Source of the DNA: Thalassospira marina
GTDB taxonomy: Bacteria; Pseudomonadota; Alphaproteobacteria; Rhodospirillales; Thalassospiraceae
DNA: 64,000 nucleotides
Direction of reading: 5' to 3'
Assembly: GCF_002844375.1 (NCBI RefSeq)
Contig: NZ_CP024199.1
Location: 2,120,001 to 2,184,000 of the forward strand
Under the pieces are notes generated by a model that worked only from the letters and a program-made list of their open reading frames with translations, was not told the origin of the DNA and made no database searches. Shown piece after piece: positions 43,482 to 52,167 of this stretch (position 1 is the stretch's first letter; each line of letters starts with the position of its first letter). The position numbers were made by a program, and so were the translations under genes.

Positions 43482-44858
43482 TCAGTTCAACAGTACCGAA
43501 GGCAGCCAGGTTGCCAGCTCCGGGAACATCGCCAGCAGAACCAGGGCAAGGACCTGGATTAGCACAAACGGCACGATACCACGGTAAATATCCCAGGTTT
43601 TAACCGAGGGCGGCGCAACGCCGCGCAGGTAAAACAGGGCAAAACCAAAAGGCGGTGTTAAGAAGCTGGTCTGCAGGTTGATCGCGATCATGATACCCAG
43701 CCAAACCGGGCTGATATCCATTTTCAACAGGATCGGGCCAACGATCGGCACCACCACAAACACGATTTCGATGAAGTCGAGGAAGAAACCCATCACAAAC
43801 ATCAGGGTCATCACGACAAGCATCGCACCAAACAGGCCACCGGGCATGTTGTGCAGCAGCTCTTCAACCAGATGATCGCCGCCAAGGCCACGGAACACCA
43901 GCGAGAAGATCGATGCACCAAGCAGAATAATAAACACCATCGAGCTGATTTGCACCGTCTGGCCCATGACATGGCGAAGAACAGCCATATCGAGCCGGCG
44001 ATAGCAAGCAGCAAGGATCATGGCGCCAACACTACCAAAGGCAGCGGATTCGGTCGGCGTTGCGATACCCGTAAGGATTGAACCAAGCACAGCCACAATC
44101 AGCAATGCCGGCGGCACCAGGGCACGCATAACTTCACCAAACAGGCCTTCAGGGCGTTTGTCTTCAACAAGGGCTGGTGCCGATTTCGGATCGATAAAGG
44201 ACTGGATAATCACCCAACCGATATACATCGCCACCAGCAGCATGCCGGGAATGAACGCACCAACAAACAGGTCGATAACCGAAACAGGTTCCGGCGCCCA
44301 GTTACCCAGCGAACGCTGAGCTTCGGCATAGGCACCCTGCAAAATATCGCCCAGCAGAACCAGCACGATTGACGGCGGAATAATCTGCCCCAGCGTGCCC
44401 GATGCACAAATGACGCCGGTAGACAGACGCGGGCTGTAACCGGCCTTCTGCATGGCAGGAAGGCTGAGCAGGCCCATAGTTACAACCGTTGCACCGACGA
44501 TGCCGGTAGATGCTGCAAGCAACATGCCCACGATCACGACCGAAATACCCAGACCGGCACGACGCTTGCCAAACAGCAGGCCCATGGTCAGCAACAGCTT
44601 TTCAGCAATACGGGCACGTTCAAGCATCACGCCCATAAAAACGAAAAGCGGAATGGCCACGTAAAGTTCGTTGCTCATCACGCCGAAATAGCGCGAAGGC
44701 AAGGACCCCAGAAGCGGCATATCGAACACGCCCATGGCATGACCGATAAGGGCAAAGGCCAGACCGGTCCCACCAAGCGAGAACGCCACCGGAAAACCGA
44801 AAAGCAGAACCACGCAGGCCACTGCAAACATTAAAAGGCTTAATACTTCCCCCGACAT
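43482..44858 (-). CDS. dctM: TRAP transporter large permease subunit (DctM)
   Basis: A 458-residue protein with about twelve membrane segments, the transport channel of a TRAP system. Typical are GSLPSRYFGVMSNELYVAIPLFVFMGVMLERARIAEKLL, STGVICASGTLGQIIPPSIVLVLLGDI and TPTESAAFGSVGAMILA. It starts in a TGATG overlap with dctQ. With the binding protein across the terminators it should import a 2-oxo acid or related dicarboxylate-like solute. Confidence 0.95.
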   Translation of the reverse strand: MSGEVLSLLMFAVACVVLLFGFPVAFSLGGTGLAFALIGHAMGVFDMPLLGSLPSRYFGVMSNELYVAIPLFVFMGVMLERARIAEKLLLTMGLLFGKRRAGLGISVVIVGMLLAASTGIVGATVVTMGLLSLPAMQKAGYSPRLSTGVICASGTLGQIIPPSIVLVLLGDILQGAYAEAQRSLGNWAPEPVSVIDLFVGAFIPGMLLVAMYIGWVIIQSFIDPKSAPALVEDKRPEGLFGEVMRALVPPALLIVAVLGSILTGIATPTESAAFGSVGAMILAACYRRLDMAVLRHVMGQTVQISSMVFIILLGASIFSLVFRGLGGDHLVEELLHNMPGGLFGAMLVVMTLMFVMGFFLDFIEIVFVVVPIVGPILLKMDISPVWLGIMIAINLQTSFLTPPFGFALFYLRGVAPPSVKTWDIYRGIVPFVLIQVLALVLLAMFPELATWLPSVLLN

Positions 44859-45403
44859 CAGACGCCCTCGTGCTCTTCTTCGTTGATTTCAAATTCACGA
44901 TGGCCTGTCAGCACCAGAATACTGCGTGCCGCCAGCGAAAGCCCCTGCAGTGCCATAAGGACGCAGAAAACCAGAATGACCGACTTGAAAAGGAACAATC
45001 CAGGAAGACCGCCCGTCTCCTGTGATCCTTCAAGGCGTTTCCAGCTCGTCATCACGTAGGGATAGCTGTAAATGAAAACCAGCGTCAGGACCGGCAAAAG
45101 CAGGAAGATCGTGCCAAGCAGATCGACCCATGCTTTGTAGCGTGCCGATGCCGGACGATAGAAAACGTCAACACGGACATGCCCACCATGAAGCAGCGTG
45201 TACCCTGCCCCGATCATGAAGATGATGCCGTAAAGCCACATATAGCTTTCCTGCATCGAAACCCAGCCAACCGAAAACCCGTAGCGCAAAGTTGCGACGA
45301 GAAAGGTGATTACCACCAACGGAATGGTCAGCCACGCCACGCCACGACCGATCGCGTCATTAAGACTGTCAATCAGCCGCACAAAACGTGCCAAAAATTG
45401 CAT
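44858..45403 (-). CDS. dctQ: TRAP transporter small permease subunit (DctQ)
   Basis: A 181-residue protein with four membrane segments: VAWLTIPLVVITFLVATLRYGFSVGWVSMQE, LYGIIFMIGAGYTLLHGGHVRVDVFY, LLGTIFLLLPVLTLVFIYSYPYV and SVILVFCVLMALQGLSLAA. The HVRVDVFYRPAS stretch is characteristic. The start at 45403 follows GGGAGGAAAA. It is the first gene of the leftward permease pair. Confidence 0.94.
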   Translation of the reverse strand: MQFLARFVRLIDSLNDAIGRGVAWLTIPLVVITFLVATLRYGFSVGWVSMQESYMWLYGIIFMIGAGYTLLHGGHVRVDVFYRPASARYKAWVDLLGTIFLLLPVLTLVFIYSYPYVMTSWKRLEGSQETGGLPGLFLFKSVILVFCVLMALQGLSLAARSILVLTGHREFEINEEEHEGV

Positions 45404-45660
45404 TTTTCCTCCCACACCCGGAATCTCTTATCGCTGGTTTCCGTCTCTCCCGGTCACCGGCGGAGCAAAGTTACAAATATATGATCCAAAACACCATGTT
45501 TTTTGCGCCTTTCGGCAATGGTATCTTTTCAAATTCAAGTTTCTGACACCCCAAAATTTCCCCAAGGTGGCATTACCCGGAATTTGGCGCGACAGGCCAT
45601 GTATTTACACCCGTCAAATCAGATCAAATTTTCAATCCAGGTTATTGATATTAAAATAAA
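45404..45660. other. Upstream region of TRAP permease genes
   Basis: Gene-free and AT-rich; it should hold the dctQ promoter. I see no sigma-54 type GG-N10-GC pair at usable spacing and no clear palindrome. Confidence 0.4.
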
Positions 45661-45692
45661 AACCTGAAGCCTGTTTCACCAGACTTCAGGTT
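45661..45692 (-). terminator. Terminator of parC
   Basis: AACCTGAAG / CTTCAGGTT perfect 9-bp stem with a 14-nt loop; followed on the minus strand by a T-rich tract, 27 bases after the parC stop. Confidence 0.88.
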
Positions 45693-45718
45693 TGCATCAA
45701 TGAATGATCCCTAGTGCA

Positions 45719-47962
45719 TCATTCAAAACGATTGGACCGCGGAAAACCGTTCGGCGGCAAACGACCAGAACCGGCACGTTTGCCGACCCATTCAGCCAGT
45801 TCGGTAACGGTACGCGTACGGCCTTCGCTGCCACCCATGGTCCAGCTAAGACCATCTTCAATGTTAAACAGCTTGAGGTCAGCCAAACCACCCTGACGGT
45901 ATTTCTGCAGGATCACACCGCGGCCACGCGTCATTTCCGGAATTTCTTCTACCGGGAAAATCAGCAATTTACGATTATCGCCCAAAACGGCGACATGGTC
46001 CTTGTCCACCGACAGGAAGATCAATGCCGTTTCATCGCTGCCCAGGTTCAGCACCTGTTTGCCGTTTTTGGTTTGGGCAACAACGTCGCTTTCGGCAACC
46101 AGGAAGCCACGGCCCGCCGACGACGCAACAAGCAGTTTGCCATCCGGGCGATGAACATTCATCGACACGATGTCATGTTCCTGCGGCAGATCGATGGACA
46201 GTCGGATCGGTTCACCATGACCACGGCCCCCCGGCAACTTATCACAACCCAGCGTATAACAGCGCCCGGCCGAGCTCATGATTAAAAGCTTATCCGTGGT
46301 GAATGCCTTAATGGCAAAACGGCTTTCGTCCCCATCCTTGAATTTCAGATCGGAAATATCCGTTGTGTGGCCTTTCAGCGCGCGGATCCAGCCCATACGC
46401 GAACAGATAACCGTAATCGGTTCACGTTCGATCAGGGCTTCCAGCGGAACATCAATTTCCTGTGGGGCATCGCCAATTTCAGTACGGCGTTTGCCAAGTT
46501 CGGTTTTCTTGCCAAATTTTTCGCGGGTAAGTTCAACTTCGTCGCGAATACGGCTCCAGCGCAATTCTTCACTGGCCAGAAGCGCCTCCAAACCGGCTTT
46601 TTCTTCGCTCAGTTTGGAATGCTCGTTTTTGATTTCCATTTCTTCAAGTTTACGCAACGAACGCAAACGCATGTTCAAAATGGCATCAGCCTGCACTTCC
46701 GTCAGCCCAAAGGCCTTCATCAGCTCAGTCTTCGGTTCATCCTCGAAACGGATGATACGGATGACTTCGTCGAGATTTAGATAGGCGATCAAATAACCAT
46801 CAAGCACTTCAAGGCGATGGTTGATCTTTTCAAGGCGATGCTGCGAACGGCGAACCAGCACTTCCTGGCGGTGTGCCAGAAAGGCGCGCAAAACTTCGCG
46901 CAGGTTCATGACGCGCGGGGTGTTATCGGCATCAAGAACGTTCAGGTTCAACCCAAACCGGATTTCCAGCTCGGTATTTTTAAACAGCATTTCCATCAGG
47001 TGTTCGGGCTCGACCGCACGGGAACGCGGTTCAAACACCAGGCGGATCAAATCAGTTGATTCGTCGCGAACATCATTAAGAAGCGGCAGTTTTTTCGCAA
47101 ACATCAAGTCGGCGATACGTTCCACCAGTTTTGCCTTTTGCACCTGATAGGGAATCTCGGTGATCACGATCTGATAAAGACCGTGGGTCATCTTTTCGAC
47201 TTCCCATTTGGCGCGCAAACGGAACGAACCGCGACCAGTGGCATAAGCCTCCAGGATATTTTCGCGCGGTTCAACCAGCACACCACCAGTCGGAAAATCA
47301 GGCCCCGGAACACAACGCACCAGTTCCGCAATCGATGTTTCAGGATTATCAATCAGCTTGATCAGGCCTGAACACAACTCATCCACGTTATGGGGCGGAA
47401 TGTTGGTTGCCATACCCACAGCAATACCCGCCGCACCATTAGCCAGCAGGTTGGGAAATGCTGCCGGCATGACGATCGGTTCCTGGTCTTCGCCATCATA
47501 GGTCGGGCGAAAATCGATCGCGTCTTCATCTAGGCCTTCCATCAGTACGGCGGCAACGGCCGTCATGCGGGCTTCGGTGTAACGCATGGCAGCCGCGTTA
47601 TCGCCATCGATATTGCCAAAGTTCCCTTGCCCGTCGACCAGCGGATAACGCACCGCGAAATCCTGCGCCAGACGGACCAGTGCGTCGTAAACGGACTGGT
47701 CACCATGCGGGTGGTATTTACCGATGACGTCACCGACGACACGGGCACATTTCTTGAAACCCTGTTCAGGATTAAGTTTCAACTGCCGCATTGCATAAAG
47801 CAGCCTACGATGCACCGGTTTCAGTCCATCGCGAACATCAGGCAGCGAACGCGACATAATCGTCGACATCGCATAGGCCAGATACCGTTCGCTTAGCGCG
47901 TCAGCAAGGCGGGTTTCCCTGATCTGCCCGGCATTGCCCGGGTCGGAGGATTTCGTGCTCAT
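45719..47962 (-). CDS. parC: DNA topoisomerase IV subunit A
   Basis: A 747-residue type II topoisomerase A subunit. The catalytic tyrosine is Y128 (AAAMRYTEARMTAV); DVRDGLKPVHRRLLYAM and GKYHPHGDQSVYDALVRLAQ precede it. The length and a short C-terminal beta-pinwheel (ILQKYRQGG near the end) indicate ParC rather than GyrA. At the position of E. coli ParC Ser80 there is Gln89, and at Glu84 there is Asp93, both in the quinolone-binding region. Confidence 0.95.
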   Translation of the reverse strand: MSTKSSDPGNAGQIRETRLADALSERYLAYAMSTIMSRSLPDVRDGLKPVHRRLLYAMRQLKLNPEQGFKKCARVVGDVIGKYHPHGDQSVYDALVRLAQDFAVRYPLVDGQGNFGNIDGDNAAAMRYTEARMTAVAAVLMEGLDEDAIDFRPTYDGEDQEPIVMPAAFPNLLANGAAGIAVGMATNIPPHNVDELCSGLIKLIDNPETSIAELVRCVPGPDFPTGGVLVEPRENILEAYATGRGSFRLRAKWEVEKMTHGLYQIVITEIPYQVQKAKLVERIADLMFAKKLPLLNDVRDESTDLIRLVFEPRSRAVEPEHLMEMLFKNTELEIRFGLNLNVLDADNTPRVMNLREVLRAFLAHRQEVLVRRSQHRLEKINHRLEVLDGYLIAYLNLDEVIRIIRFEDEPKTELMKAFGLTEVQADAILNMRLRSLRKLEEMEIKNEHSKLSEEKAGLEALLASEELRWSRIRDEVELTREKFGKKTELGKRRTEIGDAPQEIDVPLEALIEREPITVICSRMGWIRALKGHTTDISDLKFKDGDESRFAIKAFTTDKLLIMSSAGRCYTLGCDKLPGGRGHGEPIRLSIDLPQEHDIVSMNVHRPDGKLLVASSAGRGFLVAESDVVAQTKNGKQVLNLGSDETALIFLSVDKDHVAVLGDNRKLLIFPVEEIPEMTRGRGVILQKYRQGGLADLKLFNIEDGLSWTMGGSEGRTRTVTELAEWVGKRAGSGRLPPNGFPRSNRFE

Positions 47963-48157
47963 GAAATGTTTTTCTTAATCCGGAACAGGTTGAATTCAAA
48001 ATACGAGGCGACAACGTTACCGCCATCGAACCGCGCCGCACCATACTACTTTCAGGGCGGGTGTGGTCAACAGATGACGCACTTAAAAATGCTGTTTTCG
48101 TTTCTTTTACCGGTCATATAGCCCGAAAGTGCCAATTTCAGCGGGGGCGTATCAACG

Positions 48158-48177
48158 AACTTGCGATGTCGCAAGTT
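48158..48177. promoter_or_regulatory. Palindrome between parC and recO
   Basis: Perfect arms AACTTGCG / CGCAAGTT around ATGT (the innermost bases also pair as A-T). It starts six bases beyond the recO stop. No T run follows on either side, so it may be a weak recO terminator or a protein site near the parC promoter. Confidence 0.4.
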
Positions 48178-48183
48178 TGGACA

Positions 48184-48933
48184 TTAACCGTTACGTCCAT
48201 CCTGCCAGATCATGGATGTCAGCCTGTCACGCGCGGCAACCGGCTTTATCCCCTTGGCAACAAACAAATCCCGATGAATGAAATAGCCCGCAAGTTTGAC
48301 GGCTTGGTTATATTGTTCTTCTAGCGGTGTTTCCCTGGCATCGGCCGAGGCGGCAGAACCAGACAAAAACGCTGGCAGTGGTAACAGGCGATCCTGAAAC
48401 GGAATACCTTCTGCCTGCGAAACAGCCCGTCCGCTTTTGGGAGAAACGAAATGGAGGTCTTCGGCTTTTCCCGTTGATGCACAACAGGATAGATCAAGCC
48501 CATAACCCAGTTCTTCAAGAAACCCGATTTCCCAGCGCAGATAGGCCGGTTTCCAGAATTCCGTTTTCAGGGCTTCGATCAAGCCAATCGTGCCCTTAAA
48601 TAATGCCTTTTGCGGCACCCGTTCAGGCAGGGCGACTTCCAGAAGCGCGCAGGCCGATGACAGCGCCAGCAATGGCCCCGGCAGCCCTAAAAAATCAACG
48701 ATATTGGATTTAAGCAGTTCGCATTTGAACTGGCCCAGATGCTCGGACAGGCGGGCAGACCAGGTTGCACGAACAAGATTGCCACTTTCAAGCGCACCGC
48801 GCAGGGATTTTCCCGATGCCCCGCGGACCATACCGGCATAACGCCCGTAATCACGGGATAGAACCGTTAAGCGAACGGAGTTTTCGCCCAGCTTGCGTGT
48901 CGAAAGCACAATCGCATCATCACGCCAGTTCAT
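48184..48933 (-). CDS. recO: DNA repair protein RecO
   Basis: A 249-residue RecO, mediator of RecA loading with RecR. It begins with the OB-fold (MNWRDDAIVLSTRKLGENSVRLTVLSRDYGRYAGMVRGA) and ends in a helical domain with FLEELGYGLDLSCCASTGKAEDLHFVSPKSGRAVS; only part of the zinc cysteine pattern is kept, as in many alphaproteobacteria. It lies at the end of the lepB-rnc-era block. Confidence 0.94.
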   Translation of the reverse strand: MNWRDDAIVLSTRKLGENSVRLTVLSRDYGRYAGMVRGASGKSLRGALESGNLVRATWSARLSEHLGQFKCELLKSNIVDFLGLPGPLLALSSACALLEVALPERVPQKALFKGTIGLIEALKTEFWKPAYLRWEIGFLEELGYGLDLSCCASTGKAEDLHFVSPKSGRAVSQAEGIPFQDRLLPLPAFLSGSAASADARETPLEEQYNQAVKLAGYFIHRDLFVAKGIKPVAARDRLTSMIWQDGRNG

Positions 48934-48948
48934 CCCTGCCCCCGAATG

Positions 48949-49119
48949 TCAGTAACCGGAAGCCATGACAAACCGGATCAGATGAAAGGCCATGCCCATC
49001 ACCACCGAAATAAATACGATCAGGGCAACCGCCAACAGCGCATAGCGCCGCCAGCCTGTCAGTTCAGACAGGCTTTTAAGCGGTTGTTCATGATCGGAGC
49101 CAGATTGGTTTCTAGTCAT
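48949..49119 (-). CDS. Tiny membrane protein, 56 residues
   Basis: Read on the minus strand: MTRNQSGSDHEQPLKSLSEL, then TGWRRYALLAVALIVFISVV, then MGMAFHLIRFVMASGY. The first half is polar, followed by one hydrophobic helix of about 20 residues and a second amphipathic part. The ATG lies one base after the stop codon of the gene at 49121 (TGATATG), indicating translational coupling. I do not recognise a family. It is shorter than the usual gene-calling cut-off, so it could easily be missed. Confidence 0.7.
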   Translation of the reverse strand: MTRNQSGSDHEQPLKSLSELTGWRRYALLAVALIVFISVVMGMAFHLIRFVMASGY

Positions 49120-49120
49120 A

Positions 49121-49351
49121 TCAGAATGGCCGTGTCGCCGGGTTGCGCCAAAGCAGCCCCAAAATGAAAATCACCACGGCAATCACCAGAACAAGCATAT
49201 TCATCGGCTTGCCAAGAAAACGTTCATTGCGTTTCAAATCGCTGCCATCATGACGATAACGGAACGGACGACGGGATTTCATGGCAATCAGCAGCGCCAC
49301 TGCGGCACCAACCACAACCATTACCATGCCCCAGAACTGTCTAGTTTCCAT
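49121..49351 (-). CDS. Small two-helix membrane protein, 76 residues
   Basis: A hydrophobic segment (WGMVMVVVGAAVALLIAMK) at residues 7-25, a basic hydrophilic loop (SRRPFRYRHDGSDLKRNERF) and a second segment (MNMLVLVIAVVIFILGLLW) near the C-terminus. This is a hairpin topology with both ends on one side and a positively charged loop. It starts 32 bases after era and is coupled to the tiny membrane protein gene that follows. Function unknown. Confidence 0.72.
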   Translation of the reverse strand: METRQFWGMVMVVVGAAVALLIAMKSRRPFRYRHDGSDLKRNERFLGKPMNMLVLVIAVVIFILGLLWRNPATRPF

Positions 49352-49383
49352 ATCCCGTCCTGTTCCCGTTTGGTGGCCAAAGA

Positions 49384-50319
49384 TCAGGCGTTGTGATCCA
49401 GGCCCCAGATTGCCAGGCGATTGGGGTCATCCCCCCAGTTTTCACGCACTTTGACAAACAGATACAAATGCACCCGACGCTCGAAGATCGCTTCAAGGTC
49501 TTTGCGGGCATCGGTACCCAGCATCTTGATGCGCTTGCCGCTTTTACCAAGGATGATGGCTTTCTGGCCTTCACGCTCGACAAAAATGGTCTGCTCAAGC
49601 TTCACCGAACCGTCTTTGCGTTCTTCCCACAATTCGGTTTCAACGGTCGCCGAATAAGGCAATTCCTGCTGAAGCTGGTAATAAAGCTTTTCACGGGTGA
49701 TTTCGGCAGCCAGCAACCGCAACGGCATATCCGACACATCATCTTCCGGGAACATCCACGGGCCGTTGGGCATTTTTGCTGCCAGGAAATTGATAAAATC
49801 CTGGGTGCCGGAACCCTTTTTGGCCGAAATCATGAAGACGTCGGTAAAAATTTCTTCGCCGAACAGTTCGCCTGACAGATGAAGCAGTTTTTCCTTGTCG
49901 CGCACCTTGTCGATCTTGTTCAAAAGCAGGATCGCCTTGCGCTTCTGCTTTTTAAGGTTCTCGATGATCAGGCGTACATCATCGTTAACACCCTGCTGCG
50001 CATCAATCACCAGCACGATCAGGTCGGCATCATCTGCCCCGCCCCAGGCAGCCTTGACCATTGCGCGGTCCAGGCGGCGTTTGGGTTGGAAAATGCCGGG
50101 TGTGTCGATAAACACGATCTGCGCTTCTTCGGCCATGACAATGCCACGCACGCGCGAACGCGTCGTCTGCACCTTGGGCGAGACGATGGAAACCTTGGTC
50201 CCCACAAGCTGGTTCAGCAGGGTGGATTTACCGGCATTTGGCGCCCCAACAAGGGCCACAAAGCCGCAACGCTGCTGATCATCGTACTGTTCTGGCATCG
50301 AGGCAGGAACCTCATTCAT
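49384..50319 (-). CDS. era: GTPase Era
   Basis: A 311-residue ribosome assembly GTPase. G1 is GAPNAGKST, G3 DTPG (VFIDTPGIFQP), G4 NKID (LLLNKIDKV), and the C-terminal KH domain binds 16S rRNA (KAIILGKSGKRIKMLGTDAR). The start at 50319 overlaps the rnc stop by eight bases; a Met seven codons in, with GAGG before it, is an alternative. Confidence 0.97.
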   Translation of the reverse strand: MNEVPASMPEQYDDQQRCGFVALVGAPNAGKSTLLNQLVGTKVSIVSPKVQTTRSRVRGIVMAEEAQIVFIDTPGIFQPKRRLDRAMVKAAWGGADDADLIVLVIDAQQGVNDDVRLIIENLKKQKRKAILLLNKIDKVRDKEKLLHLSGELFGEEIFTDVFMISAKKGSGTQDFINFLAAKMPNGPWMFPEDDVSDMPLRLLAAEITREKLYYQLQQELPYSATVETELWEERKDGSVKLEQTIFVEREGQKAIILGKSGKRIKMLGTDARKDLEAIFERRVHLYLFVKVRENWGDDPNRLAIWGLDHNA

Positions 50320-50995
50320 GGTTCAGTTCATCCAACATTCGTTTTGCAGCAATCTGTTCGGCTTCGCGTTTTGATTTTCCTTCGGCACGAACAGAATGGC
50401 CGTCGCTGGTTGTCAGCTCAATTGTAAATACCGGCGCATGTGCCGGGCCTTCGCGACCAACCATCTCATAAACAGGTAATGGTTTGCCCTGCCCCTGCAA
50501 TGCTTCCTGCAATTGTGTTTTTGCATCCTGCGGCGGTTTTGGTGCTTCATCAAGCAACGGTCGCCACAGTTTTTCAATAAAGGCGCGTGCCGGTTCCAGA
50601 CCGCCATCAAGATAAAGTGCCGCAATCACGGCTTCCATGCAATCAGACAGAATGGCGGGGTTACCCCCCGCACCTGCCGCACGTTCACCTTTGGCCATCT
50701 GGATATAATTGCCAAGATCAAGATCAACAGCAATTCTTGCCAGCGTTTCCCGGCGCACCAGGGCAACAAAGCGCTTGGCCATTGCCCCTTCGCGTTCGCG
50801 GCCAAAACGGGTGTAAAGCATTTCAGCAATCACCAGCCCCAGAACGCGGTCGCCCAGAAATTCCAGTCTTTCATTCCCGCCACTTAGTGCGTCTTTGCCT
50901 TTGGCAGCACTACGGTGCGTCAGGGCAACTCGCAGCAGGTCCGGTTTGGCAAATTCATGATCGATATGTCGCAACAATGGCGCCATGTCGGTCAT
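50312..50995 (-). CDS. rnc: Ribonuclease III
   Basis: A 227-residue double-strand-specific ribonuclease. The catalytic signature NERLEFLGDRVLGLVIAEML is at about residues 41-60; the second acidic site lies in the ILSDCMEAVIAALYLDGG stretch. A dsRNA-binding domain occupies the C-terminal 70 residues (TQLQEALQGQGKPLPVYEMV ... AEQIAAKRMLDEL). It starts in a TGATG overlap with lepB. Confidence 0.97.
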   Translation of the reverse strand: MTDMAPLLRHIDHEFAKPDLLRVALTHRSAAKGKDALSGGNERLEFLGDRVLGLVIAEMLYTRFGREREGAMAKRFVALVRRETLARIAVDLDLGNYIQMAKGERAAGAGGNPAILSDCMEAVIAALYLDGGLEPARAFIEKLWRPLLDEAPKPPQDAKTQLQEALQGQGKPLPVYEMVGREGPAHAPVFTIELTTSDGHSVRAEGKSKREAEQIAAKRMLDELNHE

Positions 50996-51741
50996 CAGTT
51001 CACTCCCTTAAACAGTCGATCAAAACGAATGCTGCCCAAATCGTAAATCGGCTGGCTGCTATCCTTGGAATAGAACAGGAATTCGGCACGACCGACCAGA
51101 TTTTCAAACGGAACAAAACGGAAGCGCGCCGGGAAAGCGCGGCTGTCAGCAGAATTGTCCCTGTTATCGCCCATCATGAAATAATGGCCTTCGGGCACAG
51201 TGAACGGGTCGGTATTATCCGCCGGTCCCTGGTCACCAAAGATTTCAAGAATACGATGCACTTTACCGCCCGGCAATGTTTCAAGATACTGGGGAACGGC
51301 AATTGCCTGGCCGGTGCCATCGGTCAGGATGTAATCTTCGATGCGTTCGCGCTGGACCATCTCGTTATTGATGTAAAGGCGGCCCTGTTTGACCTGTACC
51401 GTATCACCCGGCAAACCAATCACGCGCTTGATGTAATCCTGCGAGGGATCCGCTGGCAGCTTGAAAACAATCACATCGCCGCGCTTGGGTTCGCTAGACA
51501 GGATACGCCCCGGAATAAGCGGCAGGCTGAATGGCAGGCTGTGCTTGGAATAGCCGTAGGAATATTTGGAAACAAACAGATAATCACCAACAAGCAGCGT
51601 TGGGATCATTGACCCGGACGGAATATTGAAAGGCTCATACGCAAAGGTTCGTACCAGCAAAGCAATGACAATCGCCCAGAAAACGGTTTTTAGGGTATCA
51701 AAAAGGCCACCCGGCTTTTTCTTTTGCACTAGCTTTTCCAT
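50995..51741 (-). CDS. lepB: Signal peptidase I
   Basis: A 248-residue membrane peptidase that removes signal peptides of secreted proteins. An N-terminal membrane segment (LKTVFWAIVIALLVRTFAY) is followed by the catalytic Ser in SGSMIPTLLVGD and Lys in DYIKRVIGLPGD; box E is GHYFMMGDNRDNSADSR. It is 30 bases after acpS. Confidence 0.97.
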   Translation of the reverse strand: MEKLVQKKKPGGLFDTLKTVFWAIVIALLVRTFAYEPFNIPSGSMIPTLLVGDYLFVSKYSYGYSKHSLPFSLPLIPGRILSSEPKRGDVIVFKLPADPSQDYIKRVIGLPGDTVQVKQGRLYINNEMVQRERIEDYILTDGTGQAIAVPQYLETLPGGKVHRILEIFGDQGPADNTDPFTVPEGHYFMMGDNRDNSADSRAFPARFRFVPFENLVGRAEFLFYSKDSSQPIYDLGSIRFDRLFKGVN

Positions 51742-51771
51742 CCAGGGTTCAACCCTTTTTCAATTCAAAAT

Positions 51772-52167
51772 TCAATCTGCCGAAATGACGACAACGGCAT
51801 TTGCCATCGGATATTCATCCGTCAGGGTCACATGCACCGAGGCAATTTTCCCTTCCGGTGTCAATTCATCCAGACGCCGCTTGGCGCCCTCAATCAGCAC
51901 CATATCGGGTTTTCCGCTCGGCTGATGGACAACGCCCATCGTTCGATGATGCACACCCCGGCGAAACCCTGTGCCCAGCGCCTTGGAGCAGGCTTCTTTG
52001 GCGGCAAACGCCATTGCCAGAGAAGATGCCATCCGTTCAGGCCGCCGAACCGCGCGGGCAATTTCCACATCGCTATAAACGCGACGCAAAAACCGTTCCC
52101 CGAAACGCTCCAGGGTTTTCTCGATACGCCGGATATCGCATAAATCCGTTCCAATTCCAATAATCAT
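51772..52167 (-). CDS. acpS: Holo-[acyl-carrier-protein] synthase
   Basis: A 131-residue phosphopantetheinyl transferase that activates ACP for fatty acid synthesis. The metal site is seen in IGIGTDLCDIRRIE (Asp8) and AMAFAAKEACSKALGTG (Glu in FAAKEA). It is joined to pdxJ by an ATGA overlap and precedes lepB. Confidence 0.96.
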   Translation of the reverse strand: MIIGIGTDLCDIRRIEKTLERFGERFLRRVYSDVEIARAVRRPERMASSLAMAFAAKEACSKALGTGFRRGVHHRTMGVVHQPSGKPDMVLIEGAKRRLDELTPEGKIASVHVTLTDEYPMANAVVVISAD

